Positions 5,681 through 8,542 of a stretch of 8,542 nt of DNA are shown here, in pieces; position 1 is the first letter of the stretch; each line of letters begins with the position of its first letter. The notes below the pieces were generated by a model. The model made no database searches and was not told where the DNA came from. It saw only the letters and a list, made by a program, of their open reading frames with translations. The stretch comes from Geothermobacter sp964441925 (GTDB lineage: Bacteria > Desulfobacterota > Desulfuromonadia > Desulfuromonadales > Geothermobacteraceae): contig CAYTVY010000106.1 in NCBI GenBank assembly GCA_964441925.1, positions 1-8,542 of the forward strand, in the 5' to 3' direction. Made by a program: the position numbers and the translations under genes.

Positions 5681-6090
5681 GGTTCCTGCTCCGGTTCGGC
5701 ATCGCCGTTGAGGATGTCGAGAATACGCTGGCGGTAGGCAACGATCTCCTGGCGCAGCGAGGAGAGATTGGCGATCTTCTGGTCGACCTTGCCGATATGG
5801 TGGTCGAGGATCTCCAGCAGCCGGGGGGTGATCTTGGTGAAGTCCCGGTTGCTGGTGTCGAAGTTGTCGGCGAGTTCCTGCATCTCCCGCAGGGTGATAC
5901 CGAGCTCCTTCAGCTTGAGGATGAACTTGAGACGCAGGACGTCCTCCTTCTGGTAGGTTCGGGTGCCGCCGCCCTGCCGCTCGGTCGAGCCCATCAGGCC
6001 GATTTCTTCGTAGTAACGGATGGTGCGGGTGGTGATGCCGAGCCGCTTGGCCAGTTCACCGATCTGTACGGGATAGCTGATCTTGTCCAT
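5668..6090 (-). CDS. MerR-family transcriptional regulator
   Basis: This is a 140-residue MerR regulator. Residues 10-32 (IGELAKRLGITTRTIRYYEEIGL) are the winged helix-turn-helix, GGTRTYQKEDVLRLKFI is the wing and second helical pair, and about 82-128 is the dimerising coiled coil. The C-terminus has one cysteine (EPCRS) and no metal-binding loop, so it is not a mercury, copper or zinc sensor. Acyl-CoA-responsive relatives such as LiuR are a better comparison. I chose ATG 6090 rather than 6114: AAAGG lies ten bases upstream, whereas 6114 has no ribosome site and falls within about six bases of the predicted transcription start. It forms an operon with the thioesterase and faces the FeS/ETF genes. 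Confidence 0.9.
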   Translation of the reverse strand: MDKISYPVQIGELAKRLGITTRTIRYYEEIGLMGSTERQGGGTRTYQKEDVLRLKFILKLKELGITLREMQELADNFDTSNRDFTKITPRLLEILDHHIGKVDQKIANLSSLRQEIVAYRQRILDILNGDAEPEQEPCRS

Positions 6091-6097
6091 GCCGGGG

Positions 6098-6114
6098 TGA
6101 CCTTTACGTAACAT
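6098..6114 (-). promoter_or_regulatory. candidate MerR operator at the merR translation start
   Basis: On the + strand this reads TGACCTTTACGTAACAT, with palindromic core TTACGTAA (6104-6111). It matches 6236-6253 at all but one inserted base. It lies just downstream of the predicted merR transcription start and contains the ribosome site (AAAGG on the minus strand), a layout suited to autorepression. Binding by this MerR protein is inferred from position and repetition. Confidence 0.55.
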
Positions 6115-6125
6115 TTTGGCATTTC

Positions 6126-6154
6126 AGTTAACAGATGCGCCCCCCGGCTGTCAA
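6126..6154 (-). promoter_or_regulatory. sigma-70-type promoter of merR
   Basis: On the minus strand, TTGACA (6154-6149) is followed after exactly 17 bases by TTAACT (6131-6126). The -35 is perfect and the -10 matches four of six bases. Transcription would start near 6119, 29 bases before the chosen ATG 6090. Confidence 0.65.
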
Positions 6155-6234
6155 TGTAAAACCTCGGAAATTGCCAGGCAAATGCCGGTTTTGCGCATTG
6201 TCTGCGAGAGGGTAAAAAGATGTTATATTTCTGC

Positions 6235-6264
6235 TTGACCTTTACGTAAACATGATGATACTGT
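6235..6264 (+). promoter_or_regulatory. promoter of the FeS oxidoreductase/ETF operon with operator in its spacer
   Basis: TTGACC (6235-6240), an 18-base spacer and TACTGT (6259-6264) preceded by an extended -10 TG (6256-6257). The perfect palindrome TTTACGTAAA (6241-6250) occupies the spacer, the classical location of MerR-family operators. The start site would be near 6271, leaving a leader of about 100 bases. Confidence 0.55.
6236..6253 (+). promoter_or_regulatory. candidate MerR operator in the divergent promoter
   Basis: TGACCTTTACGTAAACAT is an oriented direct repeat of 6098-6114, 138 bases away. It lies between the -35 and -10 of the FeS gene promoter. TTACGT half-sites recall those described for LiuR-type MerR regulators, from memory and not searched. 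Confidence 0.55.
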
Positions 6265-6273
6265 GCCCCCGAA

Positions 6274-6337
6274 CCGGTTGCGCCCTGGATGGGTGGGCGT
6301 CTCTGTCCGCCGCGAAGAGGGGGGCGGCGGCGACCGG
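6274..6337 (+). promoter_or_regulatory. structured 5' leader of the FeS oxidoreductase gene
   Basis: CCGGUUGC (6274-6281) pairs over eight bases, one of them G-U, with GCGACCGG (6330-6337). Inside, CCGCCGC (6307-6313) can pair with GCGGCGG (6324-6330), which overlaps the outer stem by one base. No known riboswitch is recognised. The region between the two divergent starts (6091-6368) holds no gene. Confidence 0.35.
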
Positions 6338-6368
6338 CAGGGGGAAAACCTGGAAAGGATGAAGGCTG

Positions 6369-8348
6369 ATGGAACTGACCCGTGAGATCTACTGGAATGT
6401 CGGGCATTCGGTGCTGATTCCCATGTACCTGCTGGTGGCGGCGGCCATCGGTGTGCTGGTGTGGGGCATTCGCAAGCGGCTGGCCACCTACCGTCTCGGC
6501 CAGCCCCTCGACCGATTCGACCGGCGCGAAGAGCGGCTGGCCGGTGTGCTGCGCGATGTCTTTCTGCAGGCCCGGGTGTTGCGGGTTCCGGGAGCGGGGA
6601 CGGCCCATGGCATCTTTTTCTTCGGGTTCGTACTGCTGACCATCGGCACCACCCTGGTCTTTCTGCAGGCCGACATCCTGCAGCCGCTGTTCGGGGTCCG
6701 TTTTCTCAAGGGCGGTTTCTATCTGCTCTTCTCCATCGTCCTCGATCTGGCCGGCCTGGTCGGGCTGGTGATGCTGGTCGGACTGGCGGTGCGGCGCTAC
6801 CTGGTGCGGCCGAAGGATCTGCCCACCGTCGGCGACAACGCCCTGATGCTGGTTCTGCTGCTGCTGATCTTCGTCACCGGTTTTCTGCTCGAGGGGGCGC
6901 GCATGGCGGCCACCGAGCTGGGCACCAGCCTTTCCTGGTGGTCGCCGGGCGGCCTGCTCTGCGCCCAGCTGTTCGCCGGCATGGACGAGGCGGCGCAGCG
7001 GGCGGCGCACACCGGTCTGTGGTGGTTCCACTTCGCCCTGGTGCTCGGCTTCTTCTGCTCCATTCCCTTTACCCGCTTCCGTCATCTGCTGCTGACGCCG
7101 GCCAATGTCTTCTTCCGCGACCTGGGGCCGAAGGGCAAGCTGCCGACCCTCGATCTCGAGGACGAGGAGGCGGAAAGTTTCGGGGTCGCCCAGGTCGGCG
7201 ACCTGACCTGGAAGGATATCTTCGACGCCGATGCCTGCACCTACTGCAAGCGCTGCCAGGACCGCTGTCCGGCCTGGACCACCGACAAGCCGCTGTCGCC
7301 GATGCAGGTCGTCAACCAGATCGGCGAGGTGAGCTTCACCGATCCCGAGGCCAACCTGGTCGAGACGGTCAGTCGGGACGTGCTCTGGAGCTGTACCACC
7401 TGCCGCGCCTGCCAGGAGATCTGCCCGGCGACCATCGAACACGTGAACAAGATCGTCGGCATGCGCCGCAACCTGGTGCTGATGGAGGGCGAGTTCCCGG
7501 GCGAGGAAGTGCAGAAGGCGGTCGAGCAGACCGAGATCAACGGCAATCCTCTCGGCATGGCGCCGGCGACCCGCGCCGACTGGGCCGAGGGGCTCGATGT
7601 CGCCGACTTCAGCAAGGGCGAAAGTGCCGAGATTCTCTATTTCGTCGGCTGTTACGCGTCCTTCGACAAGCGCAACCAGAAGATCGCCCGCAGCTTCATC
7701 CAGCTGCTCACGGCCGCCGGCGTGAAGGTCGGCATTCTCGGCAAGGAGGAGAAGTGCTGCGGCGAGCCGGTGCGCAAGATCGGCAACGAGTATCTCTATC
7801 AGATGCTGGCGGCCGAGAATATCGAGCAGATCCGGGCCACCGGTGTGCGGAAGATCGTCACCGCCTGCCCGCACTGCTTCAACACTCTGGCCAAGGATTA
7901 TGCCGATCTCGGGCTGGATCTGCCGGTCGAGCACGCCAACACCCTGCTGGCCGACCTGCTCGCCGAAGGCCGCCTGAAGCTGCGGCCGGAACCTCTTGAC
8001 TGCACCTATCACGATTCCTGCTACCTCGGGCGCTACAACGATCTGTACGAAGCGCCCCGTCAGTTGCTGACCGCCGCCGGCGCCAGAGTCGTCGAAATGA
8101 ATAACAACAGGGTCGAAAGCTATTGTTGCGGCGCCGGCGGCGGTCGCATCCTCGCCGAGGAGAAGCTGGGTGAGCGCATCAACCAGAAACGGGCCCGCAT
8201 GGCGGCCGAGACCGGCACCGGTACCCTGGTCTCCAGCTGCCCCTTCTGCATGACCATGTTCGAGGACGGCATCAAGGGGGCCGAGCTGGAGGAGGCGCTG
8301 AAGCCGAAGGACCTGCTGGAAGTGCTGGCGGAGCGTATCGAGGGCTGA
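6369..8348 (+). CDS. membrane FeS oxidoreductase, ETF:quinone oxidoreductase type (DUF224/HdrD-like)
   Basis: This 659-residue integral membrane protein likely passes electrons from reduced ETF to the quinone pool. The N-terminal part has about five membrane spans (15-34, 80-100, 111-137, 150-172 and 214-238) of NarI-like type. His80, His214 and His221 are plausible heme b ligands. Next come two 4Fe-4S motifs, CTYCKRCQDRCP (290-301) and CTTCRACQEICP (342-353). Two CCG domains follow: Cys428, Cys463-Cys464 and CPHC (500-503), then Cys551, Cys586-Cys587 and CPFC (624-627), each able to hold a non-cubane cluster as in HdrB. All cysteines are intact. ATG 6369 has AAAGGA (6354-6359) nine bases upstream. 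The next gene is etfB, the arrangement expected for ETF:menaquinone oxidoreductases (EMO) of anaerobic acyl-CoA oxidisers. GlpC or HdrD relatives share parts of this architecture. Confidence 0.88.
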   Translation: MELTREIYWNVGHSVLIPMYLLVAAAIGVLVWGIRKRLATYRLGQPLDRFDRREERLAGVLRDVFLQARVLRVPGAGTAHGIFFFGFVLLTIGTTLVFLQADILQPLFGVRFLKGGFYLLFSIVLDLAGLVGLVMLVGLAVRRYLVRPKDLPTVGDNALMLVLLLLIFVTGFLLEGARMAATELGTSLSWWSPGGLLCAQLFAGMDEAAQRAAHTGLWWFHFALVLGFFCSIPFTRFRHLLLTPANVFFRDLGPKGKLPTLDLEDEEAESFGVAQVGDLTWKDIFDADACTYCKRCQDRCPAWTTDKPLSPMQVVNQIGEVSFTDPEANLVETVSRDVLWSCTTCRACQEICPATIEHVNKIVGMRRNLVLMEGEFPGEEVQKAVEQTEINGNPLGMAPATRADWAEGLDVADFSKGESAEILYFVGCYASFDKRNQKIARSFIQLLTAAGVKVGILGKEEKCCGEPVRKIGNEYLYQMLAAENIEQIRATGVRKIVTACPHCFNTLAKDYADLGLDLPVEHANTLLADLLAEGRLKLRPEPLDCTYHDSCYLGRYNDLYEAPRQLLTAAGARVVEMNNNRVESYCCGAGGGRILAEEKLGERINQKRARMAAETGTGTLVSSCPFCMTMFEDGIKGAELEEALKPKDLLEVLAERIEG

Positions 8349-8373
8349 CAGGGGAACTCGCGCGCGAAGAGTG

Positions 8374-8397
8374 CAGAGTCTCGGTACGGAGACTCTG
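8374..8397 (+). promoter_or_regulatory. perfect hairpin between FeS gene and etfB
   Basis: A nine-pair perfect stem CAGAGTCTC/GAGACTCTG (loop GGTACG) begins 25 bases after the FeS gene stop. Only scattered T residues follow, so termination would be partial at best. CTCGCGC (8357-8363) and GCGCGAG (8432-8438) can close an outer stem round it. The 150-bp gap is large for this compact operon and may set the ratio of ETF to oxidoreductase. Confidence 0.45.
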
Positions 8398-8414
8398 TTC
8401 TCGCTGTGTCTTGA

Positions 8415-8432
8415 GTGAACAGGGTGAACGGG
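8415..8432 (+). repeat. tandem 9-bp repeat GTGAACAGG/GTGAACGGG
   Basis: Two adjacent nine-base units differ at one position. They lie in the loop region between the hairpin and the etfB start. They could form a small direct-repeat binding site or be incidental. Confidence 0.3.
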
Positions 8433-8498
8433 CGCGAGAAAATTCTGGGTGTTGCCTGCGCCGAAAGTGAAATCAAGAACCATAATCCGGAGGAAGCG

Positions 8499-8542
8499 AT
8501 GAACATTCTGGTCTGCATCAAGCAGGTACCCGACATGGAATC
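8499..8542 (+). CDS. etfB: electron transfer flavoprotein beta subunit, 5' fragment
   Basis: Fourteen full codons reach the window edge. MNILVCIKQVPDME is a textbook EtfB N-terminus (IKQVPD being highly conserved), and a strong ribosome site GGAGG (8489-8493) lies five bases upstream. EtfB with EtfA would take electrons from acyl-CoA dehydrogenases and deliver them to the membrane FeS protein encoded just before. The gene is cut only by the window boundary. Confidence 0.88.
   Translation, partial: MNILVCIKQVPDME

Noticed and set aside
6171..6181. Palindrome TTGCCAGGCAA as an additional operator
   Set aside because: It is a single short copy with no partner at the other promoter; it could be chance.
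6190..6229. TATATT (6224-6229) as an alternative -10 for the FeS operon
   Set aside because: No acceptable -35 lies 16-18 bases upstream; the TTGACC/TACTGT pair with extended -10 is better.
6359..6385. Eight-codon upstream frame overlapping the FeS gene start
   Set aside because: It shares the same ribosome site, is very short and has no distinctive codons; a chance ATG is the simpler reading.
5994..8483. Very long minus-strand open frame (829 codons) across the FeS gene and intergenic regions
   Set aside because: It is the antisense shadow of a high-GC gene. It is compositionally odd, crosses the divergent promoter region and overlaps merR; the + strand has intact FeS and CCG motifs.
1..8542. 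CRISPR arrays, tRNA/rRNA genes, insertion sequences or phage genes
   Set aside because: None seen: no regularly spaced repeats beyond the two aptamers, no tRNA-like cloverleaf and no transposase or integrase motifs.

Overview
The window is GC-rich, densely packed bacterial DNA with three transcription units. The gene set is a tungstate ABC transporter plus MoeA, an acyl-CoA thioesterase beside a MerR regulator, and a membrane FeS oxidoreductase directly before electron-transfer flavoprotein. Together with the codon bias, this suggests an anaerobic Desulfuromonadia/Geobacter-like (former deltaproteobacterial) organism. That placement is inference from gene content; no marker gene is present.

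Bases 1-532 hold an elaborate RNA leader. Two 96-nt elements (33-128 and 259-354; 92 of 96 positions identical) match my recollection of the Moco/Tuco (molybdenum/tungsten cofactor) riboswitch. The first is followed by a canonical intrinsic terminator (165-196). Its 3' arm repeats the 3' strand of riboswitch helix P1, so an antiterminator/terminator switch can be drawn directly. The second is followed by a related hairpin without a U-tract. A 12-bp identical sequence ends each unit, so the whole leader looks like a tandem duplication in which the aptamers stayed nearly identical while the linkers diverged.

Bases 533-5227 (+) are one operon: an OprO/OprP-type porin, tupA, tupB, tupC and moeA. 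The product set takes an oxyanion across the outer membrane, binds it in the periplasm, pumps it inward and inserts it into molybdopterin. A cofactor-sensing riboswitch ahead of it makes a feedback loop.

Bases 5276-6090 (-) hold a MerR-family regulator and a hotdog thioesterase that overlap by 13 bp and converge on moeA. Divergently, from 6369 (+), lies a 659-residue membrane protein with NarI-like membrane segments, two 4Fe-4S motifs and two CCG domains (ETF:quinone oxidoreductase type). After a structured 150-bp gap comes the first 14 codons of etfB. Two near-identical copies of a TTTACGTAAA-centred motif sit at the merR start region and inside the spacer of the promoter driving the FeS gene. 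This suggests that the MerR protein co-controls thioesterase and ETF-linked acyl-CoA oxidation.
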